64,000 bases of DNA. Origin: Vibrio orientalis CIP 102891 = ATCC 33934. GTDB taxonomy: Bacteria; Pseudomonadota; Gammaproteobacteria; Enterobacterales; Vibrionaceae. The stretch lies in the NCBI RefSeq assembly GCF_000176235.1, contig NZ_ACZV01000004.1, positions 62,001 to 126,000 of the forward strand, written 5' to 3'. The notes under the pieces were generated by a model. The model made no database searches and was not told where the DNA came from. It saw nothing but the letters and a program-made list of their open reading frames with translations. The position numbers and the translations under genes are program-made. Within the stretch, counting starts at the first letter, position 1. Each line of letters starts with the position of its first letter. Shown piece after piece: positions 52,211 to 61,063 of this stretch.

Positions 52211-52369
52211 TCGAAATGACAAAGGAAACTTATCTTGATTATTCATTGAGTTAACAATTATAACCGCGTTTATGATGTGGTTAACAAATTCGCAATAAAA
52301 AATATTTCTTTAGCGAGCTTGTGTGGGATCATTTGCTATGCCACTAGGCCCTCAATAGGAAATATAATA

Positions 52370-53758
52370 ATGAATAGAAATGATAGTGTCCCTTTACCCA
52401 ACAATACCCGAGAATGGTTCTTTAACCGCAACAGTATGATTATCCTTGCTGATATCGCTCTGTTTGCGGTTATGTACTTCACCCTACCTTTTGATCCTCA
52501 AGTTGTCTTGGGGATCTGTATGCTGACCTTCGTGGCGATATTGTGGCTTACCGAAGCTCTGCACGTCACCGTGACGGCTATCCTAGTTCCAATCATGGCG
52601 GTGTTGTTTGGTGTCTTTGATACCCAGACCGCTCTCAATAACTTTGCCAATTCCATCATCTTCCTTTTCTTAGGCGGCTTTGCTCTAGCTGCTGCAATGC
52701 ACAGACAAGGGCTGGATAAAGTTATCGCCGATAAGGTACTGATCATTGCCAAAGGCAAGATGAGTGTGGCGGTATTTATGCTATTTGGTGTGACCGCTGC
52801 ATTATCCATGTGGATCAGTAACACGGCGACCACTGCGATGATGCTACCGTTGGTTTTGGGTGTTCTAAGTAAAGTGAACTCAGAAAGTGGCCATAAAACG
52901 TATGTTTTTGTATTACTGGGTATTGCTTACAGTGCCAGTATTGGTGGTATTGCGACGATTGTCGGCAGCCCACCTAATGCCATTGCTGCCGCTGAAGTGG
53001 GTTTGACCTTTACCGAGTGGATGAGTTTTGGCCTACCAACCGCAATTATTCTTCTGCCAATCTCGATTGCGGTGCTATTTTTCGTACTGAAACCGAACCT
53101 CAGTGGCCAGTTTGAGCTTAACAATGAAGCGGTTGATTGGGATAAAGGCAAAGTCGTCACCTTGGCTATTTTTGCTGCCACAGTCTGCCTTTGGATCTTC
53201 AGCAAGCCGATTAATGCGATGCTTGGTGGCTACGCTAAGTTTGATACGGTTGTCGCGCTCGGTGCCATTGTTGCCGTGAACTTTGCGCGGGTCGTGCATT
53301 GGAAAGATATCGAGAAAACTGCTGATTGGGGCGTATTACTGCTATTCGGCGGTGGTATCTGTTTAAGTAACGTTCTTAAAGCAACTGGAACCAGTGTATT
53401 TCTTGCTAACGCTTTGAGTGACATGATTGCTCACCTCGGCATCTTCTTCATTATTGCTGTTATTGCTATCTTCGTGGTGTTCTTAACTGAGTTTGCTAGT
53501 AACACTGCCAGTGCTGCGCTACTTATCCCAGTATTTGCCAGCGTTGCAGAAGCGTTTGGTATGTCGCCGGTGATCTTATCGGTACTCATTGCTGTTGCGG
53601 CGTCTTGTGCCTTTATGCTGCCAGTGGCGACACCACCAAATGCGATTGTATTTGGCTCGGGGCATATCAAACAAAGTGAGATGATGCGTGTCGGTATCAT
53701 CTTGAACCTAGCGTGTATCGGTGCTCTTACGTTTATTGCACTTACATTCTGGGCATAG
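52370..53758 (+). CDS. DASS family Na+/dicarboxylate symporter (INDY-like)
   Basis: This 462-residue inner-membrane carrier is close in layout to VcINDY. Two SNT substrate/sodium motifs are visible ([30 protein letters not shown]), each followed by the second half of its hairpin pair ([20 protein letters not shown]). It imports C4-dicarboxylates or citrate with sodium. The ATG at 52370 has AGGA upstream and gives the family start NRNDSVPLP; the longer frame is untypical. It is monocistronic with its own terminator. Confidence 0.92.
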   Translation: MNRNDSVPLPNNTREWFFNRNSMIILADIALFAVMYFTLPFDPQVVLGICMLTFVAILWLTEALHVTVTAILVPIMAVLFGVFDTQTALNNFANSIIFLFLGGFALAAAMHRQGLDKVIADKVLIIAKGKMSVAVFMLFGVTAALSMWISNTATTAMMLPLVLGVLSKVNSESGHKTYVFVLLGIAYSASIGGIATIVGSPPNAIAAAEVGLTFTEWMSFGLPTAIILLPISIAVLFFVLKPNLSGQFELNNEAVDWDKGKVVTLAIFAATVCLWIFSKPINAMLGGYAKFDTVVALGAIVAVNFARVVHWKDIEKTADWGVLLLFGGGICLSNVLKATGTSVFLANALSDMIAHLGIFFIIAVIAIFVVFLTEFASNTASAALLIPVFASVAEAFGMSPVILSVLIAVAASCAFMLPVATPPNAIVFGSGHIKQSEMMRVGIILNLACIGALTFIALTFWA

Positions 53759-54249
53759 CGCCCTACCAAATAAACAAACCGAAGCCCTACTCATTGAGTA
53801 GGGCTTTTTTTGTGCACTTGTATTAAGTCATAGTTCGTTGGCGACTATGGCCTAATTTGAGGAATTAAATTACAGATGTGCTTTCTGAATTGTTCAAGTG
53901 GGAGGCTAATCACATATGAAAAGCGTGAGTCGTGCTGTTTCTCTAAATATGATAGAGATAAATATCACGAAAATGATCTGGTCAATACCAATAATATGAT
54001 CTGAATCTAATTTGTTTGATTTTAATTATTTGCCACTATTTTGTATTTCATCACATTAAGGGTATTGAAATGTAGTTAAAACAAAATGTGAAAATAACTT
54101 TCAGTTGCTAATTGTGAGGCGAGGCAATAAATATCGATTGACTGAATAGTTTTAGTGACTTGTGCCACGAAACGTTCCTACTTCTCAGCCGCAATATTTC
54201 TATCAATAATAAACCCAACAACAACGAACATGAACCTCTGGGGTTTATT
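53759..54249. other. Terminator and AT-rich leader before the cmt-like operon
   Basis: After the terminator at 53782-53811 the remaining ~440 bp are AT-rich and non-coding. They must contain the promoter of the operon starting at 54250; no site strong enough to name was found. Confidence 0.5.
53782..53811 (+). terminator. Terminator of the DASS gene
   Basis: AAGCCCTACTC, an ATT loop and GAGTAGGGCTTTTTTT form an 11-bp stem and T-run. Confidence 0.93.
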
Positions 54250-54693
54250 ATGCTTTATGACCTTATTGACCACGACCTAATTGATGTCATCAACCACTCT
54301 GACTATCAATGGGAAGACGCAGTGAAAGAGACAACGCGCTACCTTCAAGATAAAGGTTATGTTACCGCAGATTACGCCGATGCGATTATCCAATCAACTC
54401 ACGATAATGGCCCTTATTACGTGCTTTGTCCAGGAATTGCAATGCCTCACGCAAGACCGGAAGCAGGCGTATTAAAAACAGGTCTTGGTATTCACGTATT
54501 TAAATCTCCAGTCGACTTCGGCTCTGACATGGGCCCAGCTAATGTTTTACTAACGCTTGCTGCGAAAGATTCCGATACACATATCGAAGTGATTCAAGCG
54601 CTTAGCGAAATGTTAGTGGATGAAGAAAATATAGCGAAGCTTTCAGCATCTGCTTCAAAACAAGAAGTCTTAGATATTATTAAACATTACTAA
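54250..54693 (+). CDS. cmtB: PTS EIIA, mannitol/fructose type (CmtB-like)
   Basis: This 147-residue cytoplasmic phosphocarrier passes phosphate from HPr to the EIIB domain of the next gene. The phosphorylated histidine is H67 in GIAMPHARPE. The ATG at 54250 gives the family N-terminus; an upstream in-frame ATG at 54160 adds 30 untypical residues. GGGG lies 8 bp upstream. It is the first gene of an operon ordered like E. coli cmtBA-yggP. Confidence 0.9.
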   Translation: MLYDLIDHDLIDVINHSDYQWEDAVKETTRYLQDKGYVTADYADAIIQSTHDNGPYYVLCPGIAMPHARPEAGVLKTGLGIHVFKSPVDFGSDMGPANVLLTLAAKDSDTHIEVIQALSEMLVDEENIAKLSASASKQEVLDIIKHY

Positions 54694-54751
54694 GACCCAA
54701 TTCCACTGTTTATGAGCTACACAACAATAACCTTGTTAGAAGGAACATAAC

Positions 54752-56158
54752 GTGAGTACAAATGTAAGAGCAAAAGTGCAAGCCTTCGGTGGTCATTTGA
54801 CCGCGATGGTATTGCCAAATATCGGAGCCTTTATCGCTTGGGGCTTTATTACCGCACTATTTATTCCAACAGGTTGGGTGCCAAATGCTTATTTTGGCGA
54901 ACTTGTTGGTCCAATGATTACTTATTTATTGCCGCTGCTAATTGGTTACACGGGGGGTCAGATTGTCGGTGATAAACGTGGTGCGGTTGCTGGTGCGATC
55001 GGTACGATGGGCGTGATCGCTGGCGCTGAAATACCAATGTTTGTCGGTGCAATGATTATGGGCCCTCTAAGTGGTTGGGTAATTGTTCAAATCGATAAAC
55101 GCTTGCACGATAAGATCCCGTCCGGTTTTGAGATGGTGGTGAACAACTTCTCGTTAGGCATCTTCGGCATGATCATGTGTCTGTTTGCTTACGCGATTGT
55201 TGGCCCTGCTGTAACTGCGGCAAACCTTTTTGTTAAGTCAGGCATCGAAGCACTTGTTGCGACTGGTTTCCTTCCTTTACTCGCCATTATTAACGAACCA
55301 GCAAAAGTTCTGTTCCTGAATAACGCCATTGACCAAGGTATCTACTACCCACTGGGTCTACAGGCGGCAGCGGAAACGGGCAAGTCTATCTTCTTCATGG
55401 TGGCGTCTAACCCAGGTCCTGGTTTAGGTATGCTGCTGGCTTACGCAAAATTTGGCCAAGGTCTAAGTAAGAAATCAGCGCCGAGTGCCATCATTATCCA
55501 CTTCTTCGGTGGTATCCATGAGCTGTACTTCCCGTACGTACTAATGAAACCAATCATGATTCTAGCGATGATCGCTGGTGCAGCGACAGGTATCGCAACG
55601 TTCAACCTACTCGATGGTGGTTTGGTTGCAGGTCCAAGTCCAGGTTCAATCTTCTCTTACTTAGCTCTAACGCCTAAAGGCAGCTTCATCGCGACTATCG
55701 CAGGTGTGACAACGGCAACCATCGTTTCATTCTTAGTGGCAAGCGCCATTCTGAAAGTGAGTAAGAAAGAAGAGTCACAAGATGAATTCGAACAATCAAT
55801 CACTGACATGAAAGATATGAAAGCAGAAGGGGCAGTAGCAAAAGCGCCAGCGCAGGCAGCAACTCAAGCAACATCAAAAGAGATCAAGTTTGTGGCATTC
55901 GCTTGTGATGCAGGCATGGGCTCAAGTGCGATGGGGGCGTCAACCTTCAAGCGTAAACTCGAAAAAGCCGGCTACAACGTCGAAGTGAAGAACTTTGCCA
56001 TCGAGAAAGTCCCAAGTGATGCAGACGTGGTGGTCACACACGAAAGCTTAGAAAGCCGAGCAGTAAAAGCAACCGGACTACCCGTTATCACGATTAAGAA
56101 CTTCCTGCATGACCCAGCGCTAGACAACCTAATGGATACGATTGGTCAACAAGCTTAA
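54752..56158 (+). CDS. cmtA: PTS EIICB, mannitol family (CmtA-like)
   Basis: This 468-residue mannitol-family permease has an EIIC domain to about residue 345 with GGIHELYFPYVLMKP, a linker rich in Ala/Gln, and an EIIB domain whose phosphorylated Cys is C385 in FACDAGMGSSAMG. It lacks the fused EIIA of MtlA; EIIA is encoded just upstream. Translation starts at GTG 54752 after AAGGA. The substrate is a sugar alcohol or related ketose; E. coli CmtA itself is poorly characterised. Confidence 0.9.
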   Translation: MSTNVRAKVQAFGGHLTAMVLPNIGAFIAWGFITALFIPTGWVPNAYFGELVGPMITYLLPLLIGYTGGQIVGDKRGAVAGAIGTMGVIAGAEIPMFVGAMIMGPLSGWVIVQIDKRLHDKIPSGFEMVVNNFSLGIFGMIMCLFAYAIVGPAVTAANLFVKSGIEALVATGFLPLLAIINEPAKVLFLNNAIDQGIYYPLGLQAAAETGKSIFFMVASNPGPGLGMLLAYAKFGQGLSKKSAPSAIIIHFFGGIHELYFPYVLMKPIMILAMIAGAATGIATFNLLDGGLVAGPSPGSIFSYLALTPKGSFIATIAGVTTATIVSFLVASAILKVSKKEESQDEFEQSITDMKDMKAEGAVAKAPAQAATQATSKEIKFVAFACDAGMGSSAMGASTFKRKLEKAGYNVEVKNFAIEKVPSDADVVVTHESLESRAVKATGLPVITIKNFLHDPALDNLMDTIGQQA

Positions 56159-56170
56159 ATTCAAATTTCA

Positions 56171-56189
56171 GGGGCCAGCCACTGGCCCC
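56171..56189 (+). other. Intercistronic hairpin between cmtA and the dehydrogenase gene
   Basis: GGGGCCA and TGGCCCC form a perfect 7-bp stem with a 5-nt loop, 7 bp before the GGAG of the next gene. Confidence 0.6.
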
Positions 56190-56207
56190 ACTTTCGGAGA
56201 GAAAACT

Positions 56208-57479
56208 ATGGTTCAAACAACAGCTGCTGTAATTTGTGGTGAGAAAGATGTTCAACTAAGAACGTTCGATTTACCGAAAATTTCTGATGATGAGCTTCTA
56301 GTTAAAAACATTTCAAATAGCATCTGCCTATCGACATACAAAGCAGCGCTATTAGGTTCGAAACACAAACGTGTACCAGAAAACATTGCTGACATCCCTG
56401 TAATGACAGGCCACGAATATGCAGGTGTGATTGTTGAAGTAGGTGCTAACTTACAAGACAAGTTTAAGCCAGGTGAACCTTTCGTTCTACAACCTGCGAT
56501 GGGCCTTCCGACTGGCTACTCTGCGGGCTACAGCTACGAGACTTTTGGTGGCAACGCGACTTACTCAATCATCCCTAAAGTAGCGATCGATTTAGACTGC
56601 GTTCTACCGTACAAGAGCTCTTACTATGCTAATGCTTCTTTGGCTGAGCCAATGTCTTGCATCATCGGCGCGTTCCATGCGAGCTACCATACTAAACAGT
56701 ATGTCTATGAGCATGAAATGGGCATTAAAGAGGGGGGTTCTTTAGCTCTACTAGCGTGCGCAGGCCCAATGGGTATCGGCGCAATCGACTATGCGATTAA
56801 TGGCCCTGTTAGACCAAGTCGAATCGTAGTGACTGATATTGATGAATCACGCCTAACGCGCGCAGAGAGTCTAATTCCAGTTTCGAAAGCGGCGGAAAAT
56901 GGCATTGAGTTGCATTATGTGAACACGGCGGAAGTGGCAGACCCAGTGGCTTACTTAAAAGAGCTTAACGGCGGTAACGGTTACGATGATGTGATGGTTT
57001 ACGCCGCGGTCGCACAGGTGCTAGAGCAAGCAGACGAACTACTCGGCAACGATGGCTGCTTGAACTTCTTTGCTGGCCCAACAGACAAAAACTTCAAAGT
57101 TCCTTTCAATTTCTACAACGTGCATTACGAAGCGACGCACATTGTCGGCACGTCAGGCGGCTCGACCGGTGACATGGTTGAATCGATTGAGTTATCGGAA
57201 GCAGGCAAAATCAATCCATCGTTTATGCTGACGCATGTTGGCGGTCTAGAAGCAGCGCCACACACGATTTTGAACCAGCTAGATATTCCAGGTGGTAAGA
57301 AGCTTATCTACCCACACATCGATTTGCCTTTAACGGCGATTGATGAGTTTCACAAATTAGCAGAGAAAGAGCCGTTTTTTGGCGAGCTAGATAGAATTCT
57401 CAAAGAAAATAACTACGTATGGAATGAGTTGGCAGAGCAAGCACTGTTAGAATTTTATGGTGTAAGTTTAACGGCTTAG
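56208..57479 (+). CDS. yggP: Zinc-type MDR dehydrogenase, YggP/SorE-like
   Basis: This 423-residue oxidoreductase resembles L-sorbose-1-phosphate reductase SorE and E. coli YggP. Visible features are ICLSTYKAA, the MDR metal-site segment TGHEYAG, LAEPMSCIIGAFHASY, a nucleotide loop at ACAGPMGIGA and CLNFFAGPTDKNF, FVGTSGG-like HIVGTSGGSTGD. It probably oxidises or reduces the phosphorylated sugar alcohol delivered by CmtA. The ATG at 56208 has GGAG upstream; an earlier frame overlaps the cmtA end. Confidence 0.85.
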   Translation: MVQTTAAVICGEKDVQLRTFDLPKISDDELLVKNISNSICLSTYKAALLGSKHKRVPENIADIPVMTGHEYAGVIVEVGANLQDKFKPGEPFVLQPAMGLPTGYSAGYSYETFGGNATYSIIPKVAIDLDCVLPYKSSYYANASLAEPMSCIIGAFHASYHTKQYVYEHEMGIKEGGSLALLACAGPMGIGAIDYAINGPVRPSRIVVTDIDESRLTRAESLIPVSKAAENGIELHYVNTAEVADPVAYLKELNGGNGYDDVMVYAAVAQVLEQADELLGNDGCLNFFAGPTDKNFKVPFNFYNVHYEATHIVGTSGGSTGDMVESIELSEAGKINPSFMLTHVGGLEAAPHTILNQLDIPGGKKLIYPHIDLPLTAIDEFHKLAEKEPFFGELDRILKENNYVWNELAEQALLEFYGVSLTA

Positions 57480-57491
57480 TCGTCATCTGGT

Positions 57492-57519
57492 ATTGTGGTG
57501 GCCGATTGGCTACCACAAT
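57492..57519 (+). other. Intercistronic hairpin before the MtlR-like gene
   Basis: ATTGTGGT and ACCACAAT, extended by GCC/GGC after one mismatch, form a stem with a GATT loop between two cistrons. Confidence 0.6.
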
Positions 57520-57541
57520 CTTTGAGGGATTAACTATTTCA

Positions 57542-58054
57542 GTGCAAGAAGAATTAGTAGACGAGTTAGAGCGTTGCGAATCAGCAAGTTGTTTTATCAA
57601 AACGTCTCATAAACTAATCAAAATAGAACTACAGAAACTGCTTCCGAGAGTTTTTGTACAAGATCCTCTCGTTATTGAATATGCGGTAACGCCCCTTTTG
57701 AAAGAGGATGGCCCGCTCGTCGAGATTGATGTGGTCTCTAAGCTAATGTTTGCAATGGGCAAGATTTCGATGGAAACCTATGCCGATATTGGTTTGTTTG
57801 ACCAAATGTATGAGTACGTACGCCAGCAGCCAGAAGAGATCTCTTTTGGCGATGATATGGTGTATGACTTCATCAGTAATCAATCCAATCTTGCCAAGGC
57901 CGAAGGTAGTATCTATTTAGATTCAATCAATCAATTAAAGTATTCGTCCTTTGATTCCTTTTCTCAGGCCCGTTATGAAGCGTTAATTAAAACGGTACTC
58001 AAGCTTTGTTGCGAAGGGCTATTGGAAACAGTAGAGAACGAAATACTCAACTAG
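57542..58054 (+). CDS. yggD: MtlR family regulator (YggD-like)
   Basis: This ~170-residue protein of the MtlR/YggD family has the recognisable core YAVTPLLKEDGPLVEIDV and KLMFAMGKIS. MtlR represses the E. coli mannitol operon without a classical HTH, by acting through HPr and other partners. GTG 57542 is taken as start, 12 bp after GAGGGA; a TTG at 57506 lies inside a hairpin and is unlikely. It sits in the operon it presumably controls. Confidence 0.82.
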   Translation: MQEELVDELERCESASCFIKTSHKLIKIELQKLLPRVFVQDPLVIEYAVTPLLKEDGPLVEIDVVSKLMFAMGKISMETYADIGLFDQMYEYVRQQPEEISFGDDMVYDFISNQSNLAKAEGSIYLDSINQLKYSSFDSFSQARYEALIKTVLKLCCEGLLETVENEILN

Positions 58055-58064
58055 GGCATTTCGT

Positions 58065-58799
58065 ATGAAAGTAACCTTGAATGTCAGTGGTTTTGAAACA
58101 GAGGCCATTTTCCCTGATAAAGATGTCGAGCAAATCCACGAGCCATTGGTACATAAATTCTCACGCCTATTTCATGAAAAACAGCAGCGTACAGTGATTT
58201 TTCTTGCTGCGCCTCCGGGCAGTGGTAAATCAACCCTCGCGGCATTTTGGGAACACCTATCTAAAACTTTACCTAATGTGAAGCCTCTTCAGGTATTGCC
58301 TTTTGATGGCTTCCACTATCCAAATGAGATCCTTGATAACAACTCGATTGAGCAGGATGGGGAGAGCATCACTTTACGCTCCATCAAAGGGGCGTACCAA
58401 ACGTTCAATTTGACCGCTCTTATCGACAAGTTGAAGCAACTTACGGTAAAGGACCCGACTTGGCCATATTATGATCGTAACTTACACGATCCGGTGGATG
58501 ATGCGATTTCAGTCGAGCAAGATATTGTTGTTATTGAGGGCAACTGGTTACTACTTAACGAACCGGTATGGAATGGGCTGAAAGAGCTGGCAGATTTTAC
58601 GATTTTTATCGACACTGCCCCGAAATACCTTGAAGAGAGGCTAGTAAATCGTAAGATCCGTGGAGGCACTTCTCCAGAAGAAGCCCAACGTTTTTATGAG
58701 CAGTCCGATTCAAAGAACGTCGACAAAGTACTGAACCATTCAATTTCAGCTGATTTGACGCTTTACATGAATCAAGATGGTTCATTTGAAATTAACTAA
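58065..58799 (+). CDS. yggC: YggC-like P-loop sugar or nucleoside kinase
   Basis: This 244-residue P-loop kinase of the phosphoribulokinase/uridine kinase superfamily has Walker A APPGSGKST near residue 50, a substrate loop PFDGFHYPNE, TWPYYDRNLHDP, and Walker B-like IVVIEGNWLLLN, then LVNRKIRGG. E. coli YggC lies in the same genomic context. Fructose- or ketose-phosphate kinase activity is plausible. It begins 10 bp after the MtlR-like gene. Confidence 0.85.
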   Translation: MKVTLNVSGFETEAIFPDKDVEQIHEPLVHKFSRLFHEKQQRTVIFLAAPPGSGKSTLAAFWEHLSKTLPNVKPLQVLPFDGFHYPNEILDNNSIEQDGESITLRSIKGAYQTFNLTALIDKLKQLTVKDPTWPYYDRNLHDPVDDAISVEQDIVVIEGNWLLLNEPVWNGLKELADFTIFIDTAPKYLEERLVNRKIRGGTSPEEAQRFYEQSDSKNVDKVLNHSISADLTLYMNQDGSFEIN

Positions 58800-58817
58800 C
58801 TGAATTTAGGAGGCACG

Positions 58818-59564
58818 ATGGAAATCGTTGTCGATAGTCATACTCATACGATTGCCAGCGGGCATGCTTACAGCACCATAATTGAAAATGCACAAGCCTC
58901 CAAAGCTAAGGGGTTGAAGCTTCTTTGTACCACGGATCATGCTCCTGAAATGCCAGGCGCCCCCCACTACTGGTTTTTCAATAATCAAAGGATCTTACCC
59001 CGCTTTCTTCATGATGTTGGTATTTTGCGCGGCTGTGAAGCCAATACCTTAAACTTAGATGGGGAACTCGATTTACCTCCATCATCCTACCAACATCTAG
59101 ATTGGATCATCGCGAGTTTTCATGAACCCGTTTTTCCACCCTCTACGGAAGCCGACCATACACAAGCGTTAATCAATGTGATTAAGAGTGGCAAAGTGGA
59201 TGTGTTAGGTCACCTAGGCAATCCCAATTACCCATTTGATATCCGCGCAGTGATGGAATGGGCGAGGGAATACAATGTAGCGATTGAAGTTAACAATACC
59301 TCTTTGACGGGTAAAAGCCGCAAAGGAAGTGATGTACATTGCTCGAAAATTGTTGAGATAGGCAAAGAAGTCGGTGTCTTTTTTACCACGGGCTCCGACG
59401 CACATTTTTGTGAGGAAATCGCTCGTCTAGACTTGGCGAAAGCACTGTTAGAGAAGCATGATGTTGATGAAGATAAGATCATTTCGACCTCCACATCGAG
59501 GTTCCTCAACTTCTTACTTTTACGCGGTAAAGAGCGTATTGAGGAGTTTGAAGAGCTCTATTAA
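58818..59564 (+). CDS. ycdX: PHP-domain phosphatase (YcdX-like)
   Basis: This 248-residue PHP-fold hydrolase has a trinuclear metal site: DSHTHT at the N-terminus, [35 protein letters not shown] and GSDAHF. It closely matches YcdX, a zinc phosphatase. TAGGAGG precedes the ATG. In the E. coli ygg cluster the phosphatase slot is taken by the GlpX-type YggF; a non-homologous phosphatase seems to fill it here. Terminator follows. Confidence 0.88.
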   Translation: MEIVVDSHTHTIASGHAYSTIIENAQASKAKGLKLLCTTDHAPEMPGAPHYWFFNNQRILPRFLHDVGILRGCEANTLNLDGELDLPPSSYQHLDWIIASFHEPVFPPSTEADHTQALINVIKSGKVDVLGHLGNPNYPFDIRAVMEWAREYNVAIEVNNTSLTGKSRKGSDVHCSKIVEIGKEVGVFFTTGSDAHFCEEIARLDLAKALLEKHDVDEDKIISTSTSRFLNFLLLRGKERIEEFEELY

Positions 59565-59588
59565 TTGATGACTTCCTATTTCATGACG

Positions 59589-59627
59589 AAAGCCCTAGTG
59601 TGCAATACCACTAGGGCTTTTATTTTT
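59589..59627. terminator. Bidirectional terminator
   Basis: AAAGCCCTAGTG and CACTAGGGCTTTT form a 12-bp stem between the PHP gene and the convergent lysE-type gene. Confidence 0.92.
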
Positions 59628-60231
59628 AAATCACGCTCGGTTGAGACAAGACAAATACAGCGACTAAAGCGAGGCTGCCACCAAAGCAACGATTGACGAT
59701 GGCGAGCTTCTTGGGTGATTGGATCAGTTGATTGAGCATGGTGCCGAAGTAAGCCCAAATCGCCATACCAATCATGCCAGTAATGACCATACCACTGATT
59801 ATGATCACGGCTTGCAGCAGATAACTCTCGTTGGGAGAGATAAATTGTGCAAAAACCGTTAGCGAAGCGACCCAACTCTTCGGATTGAGTATCTGTACCA
59901 GTACCCCTGAAGCAAAGCCAGACTTTTTAACTGCTTGGTTGGTATCGAGCTTAGTATTGGCAATGCCCCAAGCCATATAAAGTAAATAACCCGCTCCTAA
60001 CCATTTCATTACAGTGTAAAGTTCAGGATAAAGGCTAAACAGCCCCACCAGACCAATGCTAGACCCAACTAACAGAATGATGACGCCGACAGCGCAGCCA
60101 AGCATAAAAGGAATGGTTGCATTGAAGCCATAGCGACTTGATAGCCCCAGCAAGGCGATATTCCCCGCTCCAGGAACAATGGAAATAGAAACGGCAAACA
60201 GCATAAAAGCCGTCATGAGTTGAGCGCTCAT
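59626..60231 (-). CDS. LysE family exporter
   Basis: This 201-residue inner-membrane exporter of the LysE/RhtB family has about six TM helices. Family motifs are the N-terminal VSISIVPGAGNIALL, LGCAVGVIILLVGSSIGL, KWLGAGYLLYMAWG and ILNPKSWVASL. Such proteins export amino acids or their derivatives. It is divergent from an Lrp/AsnC regulator gene, the classical arrangement for amino-acid-induced export. AGGAAG precedes the ATG. Confidence 0.9.
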   Translation of the reverse strand: MSAQLMTAFMLFAVSISIVPGAGNIALLGLSSRYGFNATIPFMLGCAVGVIILLVGSSIGLVGLFSLYPELYTVMKWLGAGYLLYMAWGIANTKLDTNQAVKKSGFASGVLVQILNPKSWVASLTVFAQFISPNESYLLQAVIIISGMVITGMIGMAIWAYFGTMLNQLIQSPKKLAIVNRCFGGSLALVAVFVLSQPSVI

Positions 60232-60353
60232 TAAATCTTCCTCAGATAGTGATTATTTTTGATGTGGGATCAGTCTATCGAATCAGCTAGGAATAAAATT
60301 GCTAAATGGGTTAAAGTTAAAACAACTTTGAGCAGACTATTTCTATACTTGTC

Positions 60354-60836
60354 ATGAAACAGAAAGAATCCACCAATAATGTATTGGATGATACAGATTT
60401 AACCATTTTACGACATATCCAGAATGACGGTCGGATCAGCAACAGTAAGTTGGCCGAAAAGGTCAATTTGAGCGAAACACCTTGCTGGCGCCGTTGGAAG
60501 AAAATGGAAGAAGAGGGATATATAGAAGGCTATCAAGCTAAGCTGAATCGTAAGAAAATGGGTTATCAGGTCTCTGGTTTTACCTTAGTGACTTTGGGCA
60601 GCCATGAGGTTGAAAACACCGATCCATTTGAAGATTTTGTTGCTGAATCTGACTGGATTTTAATGTGTCATTGTATTGCTGGTGGCGCTGACTACATTGT
60701 CCAAGTTGTCGCTAAAGATCTTGATGAGTACTTTGAACGCATCAGCTCGATGAGACGCGTAAAAGGGGTCAGCTCGATTCAATCTAATGTCTCGGTCAAG
60801 GAGATTAAAGGGACGCTTCAGTTGCCGCTGGAGTAA
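60354..60836 (+). CDS. Lrp/AsnC family regulator
   Basis: This 160-residue regulator has an HTH (LDDTDLTILRHIQNDGRISN, KLAEKVNLSETPCWRRW) and an RAM ligand domain from ~residue 75. The WRRW recognition-helix end is typical of regulators paired with LysE exporters. It is divergent from the lysE-type gene and probably activates it in response to an amino acid. The ribosome site is weak. Confidence 0.9.
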   Translation: MKQKESTNNVLDDTDLTILRHIQNDGRISNSKLAEKVNLSETPCWRRWKKMEEEGYIEGYQAKLNRKKMGYQVSGFTLVTLGSHEVENTDPFEDFVAESDWILMCHCIAGGADYIVQVVAKDLDEYFERISSMRRVKGVSSIQSNVSVKEIKGTLQLPLE

Positions 60837-61063
60837 CGCTGTTCCGTTGTACTGTTTTATTTGCATTAGTCTAAATGCAATCTGTTAGTTTTCTTTCCTA
60901 AATGGGGCTAGAGCTGACAGATTGCCCTAAATTGGTTTTGTCCCATTCTCATTTAGAGTTGATACTCTTCAGTATTTTGCGAATGCTGTTTTTCCTTATT
61001 CATTTTCCGATTGATTTATGTACATTTTTACTAAAGCATTGATTAGCTGTTTAAAGCTAATGA

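Noticed and set aside
54000-54120. Possible CRP site before the cmt-like operon
   Set aside because: TGTGA half-sites occur but no TGTGA-N6-TCACA with acceptable match was found.
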